From Hippophae tibetana (Eukaryota; Streptophyta; Magnoliopsida; Rosales; Elaeagnaceae), in NCBI GenBank assembly GCA_037013495.1, contig CM072809.1, forward strand, positions 7,635,001 through 7,699,000: a DNA stretch of 64,000 nucleotides. Reading direction: 5' to 3'. A program made the translations under genes and the position numbers. Positions 26,575 through 39,600 of the stretch are shown here, piece after piece; the stretch's first letter is position 1, and every line of letters starts with the position of its first letter. The notes beneath the pieces are model-generated. The model was not told the DNA's origin, did not search any database, and was given only the letters and a program-made list of their open reading frames with translations.

Positions 26575-26995
26575 CCAATAACAAAATTGTATTATTTTAA
26601 CAAATCTAATTTTTTGTTATAAAAATAATATTAAATCAAATATTAAAATGTTAATATACTATACAAAAAAAATAAGTATTTATGTTTATAATAAAAGTTA
26701 TATATTATTTATTTATTTTTATGTTTACTAATTCTTAATGACTGTTATTTGAGTACTTATTATATAGATAAATGTTAAAATATAAAATTAAAAAATATAA
26801 TTTATAATATACAAAGATGACAAACATTTATATTATAAGGACAATTTAATAAATTAGTTACTTTAATTGTATTTCTTTTGATACAACATATTTACTTCAC
26901 ATATATGTGAATAAAAAAATTAAATTCCATAAAATGATAATTAACATTGTCAAAGATAATAAGCTAGTTATTATAATTCTTCTGATTTCAAATTA
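26575..26995. repeat. Duplicated block, copy A
   Basis: This AT-rich block and the block at 27243-27720 share the same order of sub-motifs: GTATTATTTTAACAAATCTA, CTATACAAAAAA..ATAAGTATTTAT, TTTATGTTTACTAATTC, GATGACAAA..CATTTATATTATAA, AATTTAATAAATTAGTTACT, CATATTTACTTCACATATAT and CCATAAAATG. The two copies have diverged by many substitutions and small indels. Confidence 0.8.
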
Positions 26996-27242
26996 TAATG
27001 TAAATATAGCTTTAAGTTCACATTATAATGTGTTGTATATTTTTTTATTTTTATGTTCTTTGACATTCTGAGAATTTGATTATTACATCTTATCCAAATT
27101 TCTAGGATAGCAAAATATTATTTTCATTTCCCGGTAAAACTCAATTTTCAATCCATTTCTCTTTGTCAATGATTCTCACTTTCTTCCATACAATTTTTTT
27201 TATTTTTTATTTATTTCAACTAGTGACAAAACTAAACTTATA

Positions 27243-27720
27243 AAATTTGTATTATTTTAACAAATCTAATTATAAAACTATTTTTTTTATAAAATAATAA
27301 TATTAACTCAAATATAACAATGTTAATATTACTATACAAAAAATAAGTATTTATTCTCGTAGTAAATGTTATATACTATTTTTTTTATGTTTACTAATTC
27401 TTTAATGATTTGATTATTTTTATTACTTTACTAATTAAATACATAAATGTTTGTGATATTAAAATATAAAATATAAATATATGTTTATAAAATAAAATAA
27501 AATGTAGTTTACAATATATATAGATGACAAAGAAACATTTATATTATAACGAAAATTTAATAAATTAGTTACTCTTAACTATATTTTATTTTAATTTAAC
27601 ATATTTACTTCACATATATGTCAAGGAAAAAAAAAACTAATTCTCGCTAATTCTGATTCCATAAAATGTTAATAAACATTGTAAAAGATAATGACCTAAT
27701 TATTCTGATTCTTCCAATTT
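27243..27720. repeat. Duplicated block, copy B
   Basis: Second copy of the block at 26575-26995, same orientation, about 250 bases further on. It is longer because of extra bases in the middle (around 27420-27500). Neither copy has a coding frame. Confidence 0.8.
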
Positions 27721-28478
27721 TAATTCAATTCCGATTGATTTTCATTTTGATTAGCAGTGCCCTCTTATAATGTTTAAGCAAATACGGGGACAAAAGAAGT
27801 AGACAAAGTGGAAAGAAAATAATATAATTGTTTTATGTTTGTTATTATGATTAATTATACATACAATCACATGATAAAAATGAAACAAGGGAAATGAAAT
27901 TTACTTAATTTAAGGATAGTAAGGATAGTCAAGAATTCCAAGATAAGTAATAAATAGATAAAAGTTAGAACGTATATGTATTGGAGTGGTTCAAGAAATA
28001 CAACTTTTATATTTTACATTGAGAGGTTCTTCTCCAATTAACATTCATTTCTAGTACATGATTATATATTTTACTTTGCTTAAAACTAGAACAAATCTTA
28101 CAACTTTGCTGAAAACTAGCACAAATAATAATCTTATATCGTTGCTGAATTGAAACTACCAACAAAACAGAGGTGAAAGGGAAAGTGGAACATTCCCAAC
28201 AGTAAACGGGGGAGGAAAAGAAAATCTATATGTTAGAGTCAAATTTAGGAATTTTTATGTATGTACCACCAATATACGATAAATATATGCATAATGATAA
28301 ATTAAAAAAAAAGTAGATTTTTCTGTTTCAAGAATTTGAAAATTATTAGTGGCACCATTATAAATTGAGTGATGGAGATGATCTGGAGTTGTTATGTTAT
28401 ACGTACACTATATTCATCATACTTATCTTTTTATCCCTCGGAACTAGACTAGTGATATATTTTGAAGCAATTATGTTA
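27721..28478. other. 3' flank of the gibberellin 2-oxidase gene
   Basis: Non-coding. The part nearest the gene (about 28250-28478) presumably includes its 3' UTR. Nothing else was recognised. Confidence 0.5.
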
Positions 28479-29782
28479 TTAAGCATTTTGAAGATCGAGA
28501 TTGAGGTAGCTGGTATTGGCATTGTGGATCTTGAAAAGTTCAAGACGAGAATCACCTAATCTGAGAGAGTATGCGGCTCTTTTGTACTCTGCCCATGTAA
28601 AGGACTTGTACTGACTGGGCTTCAGGGGTGACACTAACTCAGGCAGGGGAGATATCCTTGTATTAGGAGAAGGTGCCCCAAAATATACCATTGACATTCT
28701 TGGTTTTATTGTGTTTGCCAACGCTCTGTGTCTCACACTCTTCAATCTTCCATTTGTCATAGCCTTTAAAAACAACAATTTCCAAATTAATCAGAATAAA
28801 TTTAAAGATAAATGGATATTAGATATCACAATCATTTTTTTGTTGTTGTTGAATTTACTCTTCTATCTCTATAATTAATTACTCTAATTAATGACACTAT
28901 TTATATAAAATTTTCATTAATAAAAATTTGTTGGCGGTAATAATAACTGTATTGTATCACTATATATGATACCTTAAATTTAATACAAGATTTTTAAATA
29001 AAGGAAATTTAAAAATAATATTATGATTTAATTGTGACAGGGGGATGATGATTACCTGCAATGTGTCTCCAACCATCACAAAAAAATCGTTGGGAGCTGG
29101 AGGGACAGGGATCCACAAGCCATCATCATGCAAAGATATCTGGAGGCCACCAACGTCGTTTGATCTCAAGATAGTCAAGATCTGAGGGTCAGAATGCTCC
29201 CCAAATCCAATTGGGTTGTGATGATTAAACTTTGGGGATGAGTCGTCCTCCACTGGAGGATAATGATTGATCCTAAAAACCGAGTCACTATGGACGTCTT
29301 TGATTATCCTGCTGAAGATGGACTTATCTGAAATCCATAGTCCTTCTGCCACCAGATCAAGAATTTTACAAGCTAATTCTTTAACTGCTTCTACGTAATC
29401 ATTCACTGCGCAGCTGCAAACCCAAGAATGTAATGTATGTATGTAAGTAGTTAATTTTTCTGGCAAGGAAAAAACATTAATGCGCTAATTTACAAAAGTA
29501 AAATCACAGTCACAGTAAAAGCTTTTTCTTTTTCCGATTTCAGATTCTTCTAGTTGGCCCGCATACCTATTATTTTCTTGTTTTGATTTCTGCCCAATTT
29601 TTATCTATACTTAAAATAGTAATTATTTATTTATGGTGGTCCTTATTAGAATATTATTATTCATTAGTATATTTCTTTTTCTATATGTAAATAATTACAC
29701 AGCCATTGCCCCATTCCACATGATTTAATTTTATAAAAATCAAACAAAAGTGTCAGAATTGGAATAATTTAAAATCATTTAA

Positions 29783-29820
<38 letters not shown>

Positions 29821-32017
29821 TTATTTATTTTGCATATATCTTACATTTTATTAAATTAGAATAACAAATAAGCAATAATACCACAAGAAGAAGAAAAGAA
29901 AAAACAATACTACTAAAAATAATGAAAAAATTCTCAATAATACAACTACGACACTGAAAGGTGCCGCAAAAGTGGGGTATTGCTATTCAAAATGGGTCCT
30001 AAGAGTAACGTAATTACGTTGAAGTCAATTTGAACAAGGCTCTAATATCATACGTTGACCTTTCTCGACTCATCCGCGATTTAAGAAGCCACAGCAAATG
30101 TAATTAATTTGTACGTGTACACTCTGAATACTCCATTAAGTAGTCCACTTAAAGAGCAATTTTTAATAATTTTCCTGCCTAAAGATCGATCTCAAGAGAT
30201 CATAATTGTCTTAAAAGGCAAGTTTTAAATGTTCGTAATTACTAGCCAGTAATCATACAACTCAAGTTAAGGCCATCATATATGAGGTGTTGTTTAAAAA
30301 AAAAAAAAAGTGTATGACTTTTTTTTAAAATAATTAATTTTTCAAGTGATTTAAATATGTCAATTTTGACCACAAAAAAAAAATTATATTTGTTAGCAGT
30401 AGGTCATGGTATAATAGATAAAATTTCACTTTTCACTTGAAATAACTTGTTTTCTTTACATCAATTATAACTTAAATAAAAAACACTTATAGTTAACAAA
30501 GAGGTAAAATTTAAAATTATTATCATATATCAAAAATTTATTATTGTAATGAAAAAATTTCTTGAAATAAATTTTCATAAACCCAATTAAATAAAAACAC
30601 AATAATAACATTACCACGTATTATTTTTTACAAATTTAAGTCTAACTACCTATATACAACTAAGTTAAGCCCCCCCTCAAAGTCTATAGCGTTAGCCTTA
30701 AATTATTGAGCTAGAGACGCTTGGCGTGCATGTCAATAGTAGTAGCTGACGGTAAAAAAGCAAAGACTACTCTCATCTCTCCACAATCCTTTACTAATTT
30801 AAAGATGGAAATTAATAGAGAGCGGAAAGGCCTTTGAAGAAGCTTTAATTAGCAGACTCTCCATGAAGACCTAGATTAGATAATGGTTAAATTAGCTAAA
30901 GATATTTTTAATTAAAAAAAAACGAAAGAGATAAATTATTCATAAATATCCAAAAATAATTTAATTAATAAGAAATATATTTTAAAAGTAATAAATAATA
31001 ACACTAATCACATGCATAATATATATAAAAAAGTTGATTGTGTAATCAAAAGTGCCGTCCAATTAATTAATTCCATTATTAAATATCCAAAATCTATTAT
31101 AAAAACCAAACTTGTCCTAAATTGACCGGACACTGACACACCTATAAAATGATTTTTGTAAATTATGAGGAAGGTGAACCATTAAACTCATCGAGAAATA
31201 AAGTACTACATAGTAATCAACACTAGTTGATAATGTTTCGGTTCTAATATTATTTTTCCATAAAGGAAATATGTCCTTATCCAGGATACCAAATGAATGC
31301 TAAAGGGATCTTTCCACCCATTTATCTTCAAACTTTATTTCCTCATTTGTAGCTGTCTAGGTCAAACGTCATTGATTCTAGCTATTATTATTATTTGAAA
31401 GTGTTACCGTGAGGTGTTACTATGAACAAATAAAAAAGAAAAGAAAAAAATGTTACTATAATTAATGTGCATTAAATATTGAATAAATTGTTAACAAATT
31501 AAAGAATCCAAACCCACGGCTCCCGGAAACTACGCCCGAAAACCTGTAAATCAAACTCAAAAAGTTCGAGCTCTGAATATGAAGATACAATAATATTAAG
31601 TTTTGAGTTAAATAAAAAATACCTGAATTTAGCAGGGTTGGTTGAGATGGCTTTGGACTTATCAGAAATAGAGAGAGGGTTAGTTTGAAGAAGAAGGTAC
31701 TCGAGCTCTCCTGTATCGCCATTGGGACCAATGTTCTTAAAACCGTACCCAAAAGGAGTAGCTGGACCAGCTCTTTGCTTCTCAGTCGGTGGTTTGGCAA
31801 AGAAATTAACTCCTTCTTCTTCCAATCTTTTAATTACCCGTTTTGATACCCCATGATTAACCACCTTAAAGAAACCATATTCTTCGCAGCCTTTCACGAT
31901 TAATTCCGACAACTTCGACCTATCAATATTGTCCGAAGATAGATCAATTGTTGGGATCCCTACTGCTTTTGTTTTCTTGCTTCGATTCCCAAGCGGCGTT
32001 GGAGTTACTACAACCAT
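28479..32017 (-). CDS. Gibberellin 2-oxidase (C19-GA class, 2-oxoglutarate/Fe(II) dioxygenase)
   Basis: Three exons on the minus strand (32017-31623, 29413-29056, 28763-28479) with GT/AG borders give 345 codons plus TAA, the usual GA2ox length. The enzyme hydroxylates carbon 2 of bioactive gibberellins and their precursors, inactivating them; it is expected in the cytosol. The ATG at 32017 gives an N-terminus [10 protein letters not shown] as in other GA2ox proteins. The DIOX_N part has [14 protein letters not shown] (about residues 52-65), then [14 protein letters not shown] typical of the C19-GA2ox group. The dioxygenase domain shows the iron ligands HSD in GFGEHSDPQ and His in VRHRAL, and the 2-oxoglutarate-binding RMS triplet. 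The two intron positions are the conserved GA2ox ones. Intron 1 is long (2.2 kb). All catalytic residues are kept, so it is probably functional. Confidence 0.94.
29786..29816. repeat. (AT)n microsatellite in GA2ox intron 1
   Basis: About 14-15 consecutive AT units inside the first intron of the gibberellin 2-oxidase gene. Confidence 0.9.
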
Positions 32018-32150
32018 ATTTTTAATTAATTTCAAAAACTCTATAAAATTAACAAGACAAAGCTAGCAAAATGGAATTTGAGTTTTTCAAATTGATACTT
32101 TGTTTCACAGTTGTATTTGTTGTGATCGTGGCTGATGCGGTGCTGGTCTT

Positions 32151-32161
32151 ATATTTATATA
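32151..32161 (-). promoter_or_regulatory. TATA box of the gibberellin 2-oxidase gene
   Basis: On the minus strand TATATAAATAT lies about 135 bases upstream of the ATG at 32017, which would give a leader of about 100 bases. Confidence 0.55.
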
Positions 32162-32169
32162 TAAGTAAA

Positions 32170-33815
32170 AGGAGACAGAAAAAGTTAGAGACATTATAAT
32201 TATTATTTTACAAGCTAATGAGCTATGTAGTTCAAAGATGGGGTACCCTAGCTGTATATTTTTTTATTTCTTTAGGATGAATTGTTTTCAACTACTATAA
32301 ATTTATTTAATATAATTAGAGATATTAAAATATTTTTATTTAATGATTAGTCACGCTCATAATTTAAAATAATTGCAGTGACAAAATAATTCTTTTCTTT
32401 TCTTTTCTTTTCATTTAAAAAAAATCTAGCTTCTTTTTTGAATAAGTTCGACACTTCAACTTCAATACCGCATATATCTTACCACCATATCGATGTGGGC
32501 AACAAATCCTTTTGATTTGTAAAAATCAAAAAGGCAACAAATATTCTAAGGTCAGGAGACAGACTTTGTATGTGGCAAATGTCGCTATATAAGCAATTCC
32601 GTTATAACTTCTTCTTTTGATCTTTTTCTTTCTTTCTTTTTCCTCTTTGAAGGACAGTTTTTACATTTGCTACGATTTAATTTGCTAATTAATTAAGATC
32701 CCTTTTCTAGTCCAAATAAGGAAAGTTCAAACCATACGCTGAAAATTTATTTAATCCATAAATTTAAGTATGAAAATAAGTATTATTAGTAAATGTGAAA
32801 TAATCAATTAATAGGAGCAAAACGTATAAGTGGACAAATTTAAAGTGAAATACGGAACAATTTCTATTTTCTCTTTCTTCTTCCTCTTTTTTCCCCCTTT
32901 TTCTTGACAGTGTACGTTCTTATTGCTATAGTTGTGTTGAATTTATTTCGTTGTTCTTGAGACAGGGACAAAAGTAACTCAAAAACAATCCACGATTTTT
33001 CTTCTTCTTAAATTTAACCCATGTATCTTATACGAATTATTTAATATTATTAATAAATTAATTCATATAAATCTTAAACGAAGAGACCATTTATTTAAGA
33101 TAAATATTTGAAATATAAATTTATTTTTATTTTTATATTCTGTTGATATATATTTAGTAACATATTAATATATAACATGTATTAATAATATTTAAAAAAT
33201 ATATAAATCACTTCTACAATTTCTATATTATTTTAACCAAGTATTACTCCATGACATGAACAGACTAACACGATAATATTGGATTGGTAGTTAGTTCTAA
33301 GCTAGATAATTAACATGTAATATAAGCCAATAATATGGGAAATAAGAGGTAAAAAAATACATTTTTCTCTCTTCTTATTTTTCACTATTTTTCCTTCTTT
33401 ATTTTAATTGGTCTCAATTTACAACTAGTGAATATATATATATATATATTTGTGAAGATCATGTTAACATTAAGTTTGGTACAAGAGATAAAATTGATTT
33501 TATTTATTAATTTTTAAGTGACCTTTTATCTTCTAAAATAAATATTCGAAAATATACTTCATTTAATTATGCTATTATTATTTGTTATTAAATTTTTTTT
33601 TATTATTTCTTGTTCTATGTTGCTCTAAGGAGATTGAGAAATTGAAATGTTAGACAGAAGAAGAGAGATAGAGGAGTTTTTTAGGTTGGGGCCAGCCTGG
33701 TAGCGGCTGTTTGTCTGCTCTAATTGGATTTTTGTTACCGAACCGGCCAGAAAAAAATAAATAAATAAACGAGAGGAAATTATGTGTTCTAGGCCCCCAC
33801 CTTCGGTTTACGCGT
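32170..33815. other. Upstream region of the gibberellin 2-oxidase gene
   Basis: No second gene. Contains pyrimidine-rich tracts (32390-32415, 32620-32650, 32870-32900) and a (TA)n run near 33436. The frame at 33650-33904 (-) has no family similarity and is not called. Confidence 0.5.
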
Positions 33816-33819
33816 ATGT

Positions 33820-33850
33820 TTGACTTTCTCATCTTTGACTCACACACGTG
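33820..33850. promoter_or_regulatory. W-box pair and G-box cluster
   Basis: TTGACT occurs at 33820-33825 and 33835-33840 and CACGTG at 33845-33850, all within 31 bases. The cluster is about 1.8 kb upstream of the GA2ox ATG. It lies in a more GC-balanced patch (33650-33890) amid AT-rich DNA, which suggests a kept regulatory or repeat-derived segment. Function is inferred. Confidence 0.35.
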
Positions 33851-33904
33851 CAACCATTGTACACACACGGAATCACCAAATATGCTTTTATGGTACCTTA
33901 CCAA

Positions 33905-35344
33905 ATTAATTAATTACGAGAAGAGGTATGGAATACGCATTTACAGTTTTGTTAATAAAATTTAAATTATTGTCGATAATTACAAATTGAATGTTTACAT
34001 TTCAACTGCATATCCCACAATAAATATTAGTGATACAACATAATTAATAATTAATAGAAATATTGATTTTGATTGGTCGATAAGGTTGGACGAAATGACC
34101 ATTTATACAGTATGAGATTTGAGTTTATATAAAGTATAATTTGTGGTGATATATATATATAATTATATGATTTATATATTTTGCTTTTATAATTTTTTAT
34201 ATAAATTTTATAATTTAAAAATTAATTTTTTATAAAAAATAAAACATAAAATATATATTTTATTAATAAAAAATTAAAAAACAATAATAACATCACAGCC
34301 TCCTCTATTCTTTCTCTTTCTCTCCCCCTTATTTCTTATCTCTCACTCCTTTTCTTTCCTAATCATTCTTTCTCTATCTCAATTTTATTTTTATTTTTTA
34401 TTAATAAAATTATGATGAAAGAAAAGAGAGAGACAGAAAAAAGAAAGAGAGAATATGGGTGTTATATTCTTCTTTTTTTAATGGTTTTAAATATAAAATA
34501 TATAATTTTTAATTAACCTATAACATAACATTGGTTGACACATAGAATCGATGTTATATACGTGAATAAATTCTTTTTTTTTCTTCCCAGATATAAAACT
34601 ATTTTCAGCGTCTTATAACTCTCAAAAACTCAAAACCTTCTTCACTTCTTCTCCACTTTTTCTCATTTTCTAGCCACCTACGACTACCATTTTCAGCGTC
34701 AGTTAATGGTTTTTCTTCCTCTCTAACTAATCTTTTAGATCCCCTATTTTTTTTTTAGTAAAATACTCAAAAAAATCATACCTATTTCTCACTTACAAAA
34801 CACTATTTTTTCTTCATTTCTTTCATTTTGTCACTTCATTTACTTTTGTAAGTATTTCTATTAATTTTACGCACTTATTATTTATATTTTTTTCTGTTAT
34901 TATGTGTTATTATTTATGTGTATAAGTTTTTGTATTATATATGTAGGTTTGTATTATAACATCAGGAGAAAAATATAATAATTTTGAATAAAATATAACA
35001 AAACCATGGTAAATTTTCTGATATTAATTAATATTTTATTTTTTAAATATTTGTATTATTTGAATTATTTGCTAAATTGATTTTTGTTTTTTTCTGCTCG
35101 AATACAGGTTTTTATTTGAGTATAATAGAAAATAAGTAATTATAAGTGAGATTTTTTCGTGGACAAAATATTTATCTATAAATTTATTTTTAGGTCTACT
35201 ATCAAGTCTATCAAGAGAAAACCAAACAAATGCTCGAGTTCCAGATAATTGTACTTCAAATATATCTTTCATAACTACGACACATAGGATTACATTTATG
35301 CATTTAATAATATATGCTTATAAATCTCACATTATTTTTAGTGC
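33905..35344. other. Intergenic region
   Basis: AT-rich with pyrimidine-rich blocks at 34300-34390 and 34620-34680. ATTTTCAGCGTC is found twice (about 34599-34610 and 34689-34700). No gene recognised. Confidence 0.5.
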
Positions 35345-35475
35345 TAAAATATGAAATAAGATATGCTAAAAGATATTAGATAATATATACTCTAAAATAA
35401 GATATGCTAAAAGATATTAGATAATATATACTCTAAAATAAGATATGCTAAAAGATATTAGATAAGATATACTTT
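35345..35475. repeat. 41-bp tandem array, three copies
   Basis: The unit starts TAAAATAAGATATGCTAAAA and continues GATATTAGATAATATATACTC. Copies 2 and 3 start at 35393 and 35434. The last differs by a few bases. Confidence 0.9.
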
Positions 35476-35530
35476 AAATTATATTTGAAATCCTTATCAT
35501 AAAAGATAGCATAAAATCTATTTTATATAA

Positions 35531-35873
35531 GAGTTATCTTAATTAATGAGTAATACTAATCTTATTTGTAATAGAAAAGATATTTATTAATCATATATGA
35601 GTTATCTTAATTAATGAGTAATATTAATCTTATTTGTAATATAAAAGATATTTATCAATCATATATGAGTTATCTTAATTAATGAGTAATATTAATCTTA
35701 TTTGTAATAGAAAATATATTTATTAAATCATATATGAGTTATCTTAATTAATGATAAATATTAATCTTATTTGTAATATAAAAGATATTTATCAATCATA
35801 TATGAGTTATCCTAATTAATAAGTATTATTAATACTATTTGTAATAGAAAAGATATTTATCAATTACATAAGA
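35531..35873. repeat. 68-bp tandem array, about five copies
   Basis: The unit starts GAGTTATCTTAATTAATGAG, runs through TAATCTTATTTGTAATAGAA and ends TCATATAT. Copies vary at scattered sites and the last is the most diverged. The array lies just upstream of a TATAAATA motif (about 35896), so it may be an upstream (U3-like) repeat of a promoter. Confidence 0.9.
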
Positions 35874-35894
35874 TTAAAGGTTTCAATTTTTCTT

Positions 35895-36620
35895 ATAAAT
35901 AAAACTAATTACTCATTTTTTTCAATTAAACACATAAGAGTATTATTTTAATCTTCTTAATTTCTCTCTCTTATTTTTCAAATATAAGATCATAATTCTT
36001 TAGGCTTTTTTATTTAATTAATCTATCAAATATTGGTGGTTATGTTTGATTGATTAATAAGCCTAATTATTTTATGATATTTTGATAATATGTTCTTAGG
36101 CTTCTTCTTTATTTTTGTTTTTAAATTGTTAGATCAAATAATTGTTTTGTCATATAATAATTATTTGATTTGATTATTATTCTTTAAAAAAGCTATTTTT
36201 ATTGAACTTGTATTTGATATTTTTGCTCTAGTATTTGTTAGTTGATTTAATTTAAATGAAAATGTTTTGAATCATTTAGTTAGGATTATTTATTATTAAA
36301 TCCGTTCTAGAATACATACGTGCACTTGTGTTTTTGTGCTAACTATTTTGCAGTTACTTCGGGAACGTATCTGATTGACGGAAAAATTATTGGAACGTTG
36401 GTCTAGAAACCGTTCACGCTAATATTGGAAACTGTGAAAACAGAGCAAGGACTCGTAAGTAAAGTACATTGGGGCAGTATCCTAGGGAGGGTAGCATAAG
36501 ACCGAGTTTGTACTTGAATATTTGATTTTCATAGTGGAAAGTTAGGTGGTCCGGTGGACCAGTGGTTTTCCTCTTAGGTCCTAGTTGTAGCCTAGGTTGT
36601 TTCCACCTAAAAAATCATGT
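35895..36620 (+). other. Promoter- or LTR-leader-like segment, unassigned
   Basis: A TATAAATA motif at about 35896 follows the 68-bp array. After some 450 bases of AT-rich sequence comes an unusually balanced stretch (36340-36610) with no long open frame. It ends in CAGTGGTTTTCCTCTTAGG...GTTGTTTCCACCTAAAAAA, which resembles the U5 end of Tnt1-type LTRs (GTGGTTTTC...GTTTCCACGTAAA). Together with the tandem array this could be a solo or broken LTR, but no primer site and no second copy were found. Confidence 0.35.
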
Positions 36621-39600
36621 GTTATTATTTCCACACTTTACTCTTACACACGATTGGATGCCTAGCCGCTTTATTTAGGTTATTAAATTATAACTTGATA
36701 AAAATTAAAAATAACCTATTCACTTCCTCTAGGTTAATCAGATTCATATTTTATAAATTTTCAATGAGTATTAAGGTAATATATTGTGTTTTACATTCTA
36801 TTCTAATAGTAAACCAAAAATTGTAATACTGATTTCTTCTTTGATTCAAATAGTTACACCAAACAAAACTATTTTATTTTCATTTCATTCTCATTTCTAT
36901 TACATTTTGTGAATCAAACTACACCTAATTGACATGTGTTATCTTGCCCAAATATTTATTTTTTCTAATAACAATCACATTTTTTCCCTTAATTCAATTA
37001 TACATTCTCCAATTTTTTCTATAAAATATATGAATGATTTAATTATTCAATTAGTTTTAGTTTTAATTTTTATAGTAAAAAAAATAGATGTTTATTTTTA
37101 TACAACGTTAAAAATATTTATTCATTTATGTCGTAAGAAAAATAAATATAAATTTTTTTATGAAATTAAAAATAAAATTTTACTTAGGAAAAGAGTTATA
37201 AAATTAAAAAAAAACATTCAAAAATAAAACGCTTGCAAATATCAATTCGATAAAAAAAAAAAATCCCTCACGTTTTGTTCTCTTTAGCGGGGAAGGCAGC
37301 TGTTGAATGCTAAACTTATTTCGATTGTAACGAACATGTTTAGGTTCTTATTCCCTTCTTCAAGTCGGCGCCAAATATCCAATGAGAAGTTAATATTATA
37401 AATTAAGAACAAGTGGTTAATTACATTCTCCTGAAGCCAATCAGGCAATCATCCACTAATAGCTTTTAATAAAATCATATAATATAATGTTGTTGAGATG
37501 GAGGGTTACAGTCTCATTTAAAATACGATTCGTAACTTGCTTCATTATTAATAGGTTTAGACATTTTTCATTTTTCTTAAGCTATATTAAGAGTAATTTT
37601 TATCCTAATCAACAGGCTAATATATACGTATATGTTAGCCCGGACTGTGTCTTGTGTGAATATATATATTACTATATATTTCCTATTTTTCAAAATTGAA
37701 CATAATATTAATGTAGTTTAATTACATGATATAATTCTTATATATATATAAAATTTTATTTTTAACCTTTAAAAAATATGTTTATTATTTTTAAAACGTA
37801 AATAAATATATATATTTTTAATGTTGAAAGAAAAATAAATAAATATTTTTTTATTAACTGATTAAAAATAAAAGTAATTAAATAATTCGATTATTTATAT
37901 ATAGAATGAAATTAATTTTTTCCTTAGAAAATATGCAAAATAAGTAATAAATAAAACAATTAATGAATTTAATTCATGATTTATCATGTTATGTATTGTT
38001 GGAAAATGGATAAGTGTTATTTTAAATGGGACTCACTTGGTATTTAATGTGTATTATTGATTAATTTAGTTTCTCTTTTTAGATAGCTTTGAAATCATTT
38101 ATTTATATACTCAAAATGAATGATGGTGACAGAATTAAAAATTTAGTTTTAAACTTCACTTATTAAGAAAGAAAATACGATTATTTTGTATTTAAAAAGA
38201 TAACAACATATTAAAAGCTCTATATAACATTTACTTCGAGAGTTAATATAGGAAGAAGGATTTCCCTGTATATGTGCAATGGGTGTAAATATATATTTTT
38301 TACTTACTCTTCATCCATATGAGTAAAAAATATTATATTAGAAAAACTGTGTAATCTGAATTTCAATTTTTTTTTAAATTTTTGTTTTTTTTATTTTTAT
38401 TATAAATTTACAGTTTATATTATAATTATATTTTGATTTATTTTAATATTTATACAAAAGTAAATCTCTGTTTGTAAACTAATATTTTTGTTATACTACG
38501 TATATGCCAAATTATCTTAAATTATAGCCACTAATGAGTCTGAAATGATTGTCTACAAACACATACATATCGGATAATGCAATTTCACTAAATGAATTCA
38601 TAAAATAATTCAGCTGCATGGCATACATGCACTAAAATGTGACATTAGATTTATTGCATTTCTCTCTCTTTTATATTCTCTATTGTAGGGTCTGTGAACA
38701 TCAGGGAACGTTAGCCAAAAATATTAACCTATTAGATAGCGAGGTAAACATTAGATTAAAATTATTCACAATATAACTTTTTATTATATTCTAACAAAAA
38801 TATTTATGCAATATATTTATATATTTTTGAATTTCTAAATCTATTTATTTGGAGTTTGTGTTCGATACAAGAATCCTGTATGGAGGGATATATGTGAGAC
38901 TGTTTTAGCATTCAATGATGATTGGAGATGGGAAGAATAATAATTTTTTTAAAATTAATAATTAACCATGATGGTTCGTACATATTAATTGAAGGAAGGG
39001 ATTCACTTTTTCCTCTTTGGTGGCTTGTGAAGAAAGATATAAGCGTGAGTTTCAATCTTTACAGCAATCGAATTCTAAAGGAAAATGATATATTGCTAAA
39101 CTTAGCTAGCCATGTGCTTCAAAGTAATATTAGGGACATTCGGCTGCTTAGCTACCTAATATAGTTTTTTAGATCATATATATAGTCTCTCTTTTACATC
39201 CTCTAGGATCAGTTATGACTTATGAGAATGACTACAGATATCACCTCAATACTTTACCTCAATACTATTATTGAAGAGTAGCATGCTAAGGTTGAACGTA
39301 AAATTTATACCTTATAATTTATGTACAATTTTGTTTTTACTGTCAAGTTGATCATAATTTACATAATAAAAATGGTATAAAATTTTGACCCACCAAAGAT
39401 ATTGATATGAATCGTTTATTTTAAAATTATATGTATGTATATTTACTTTTATCTTAAATTAAAAATAATATGTTTATAGTTAAAATGTAAGATAAATAAA
39501 TTAAATAACAATTTAAATAATTTTTTATTATATAATAATTTTCATATGTAAGAAAATAACGGTTTAAATAAATACATATTATTTTGTTTTTAAAATATAT

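Noticed and set aside
28365..28559. Plus-strand frame at the end of the GA2ox gene
   Set aside because: It is antisense to the last GA2ox exon and its 3' UTR, with no similarity.
33650..33904. 84-codon minus-strand frame
   Set aside because: No similarity. The interest of the segment is its W-box and G-box cluster, not coding potential.
38922..39164. 80-codon plus-strand frame
   Set aside because: The amino acid mix is fairly normal, but no motif is recognised and no splice-linked exons or promoter are seen nearby.
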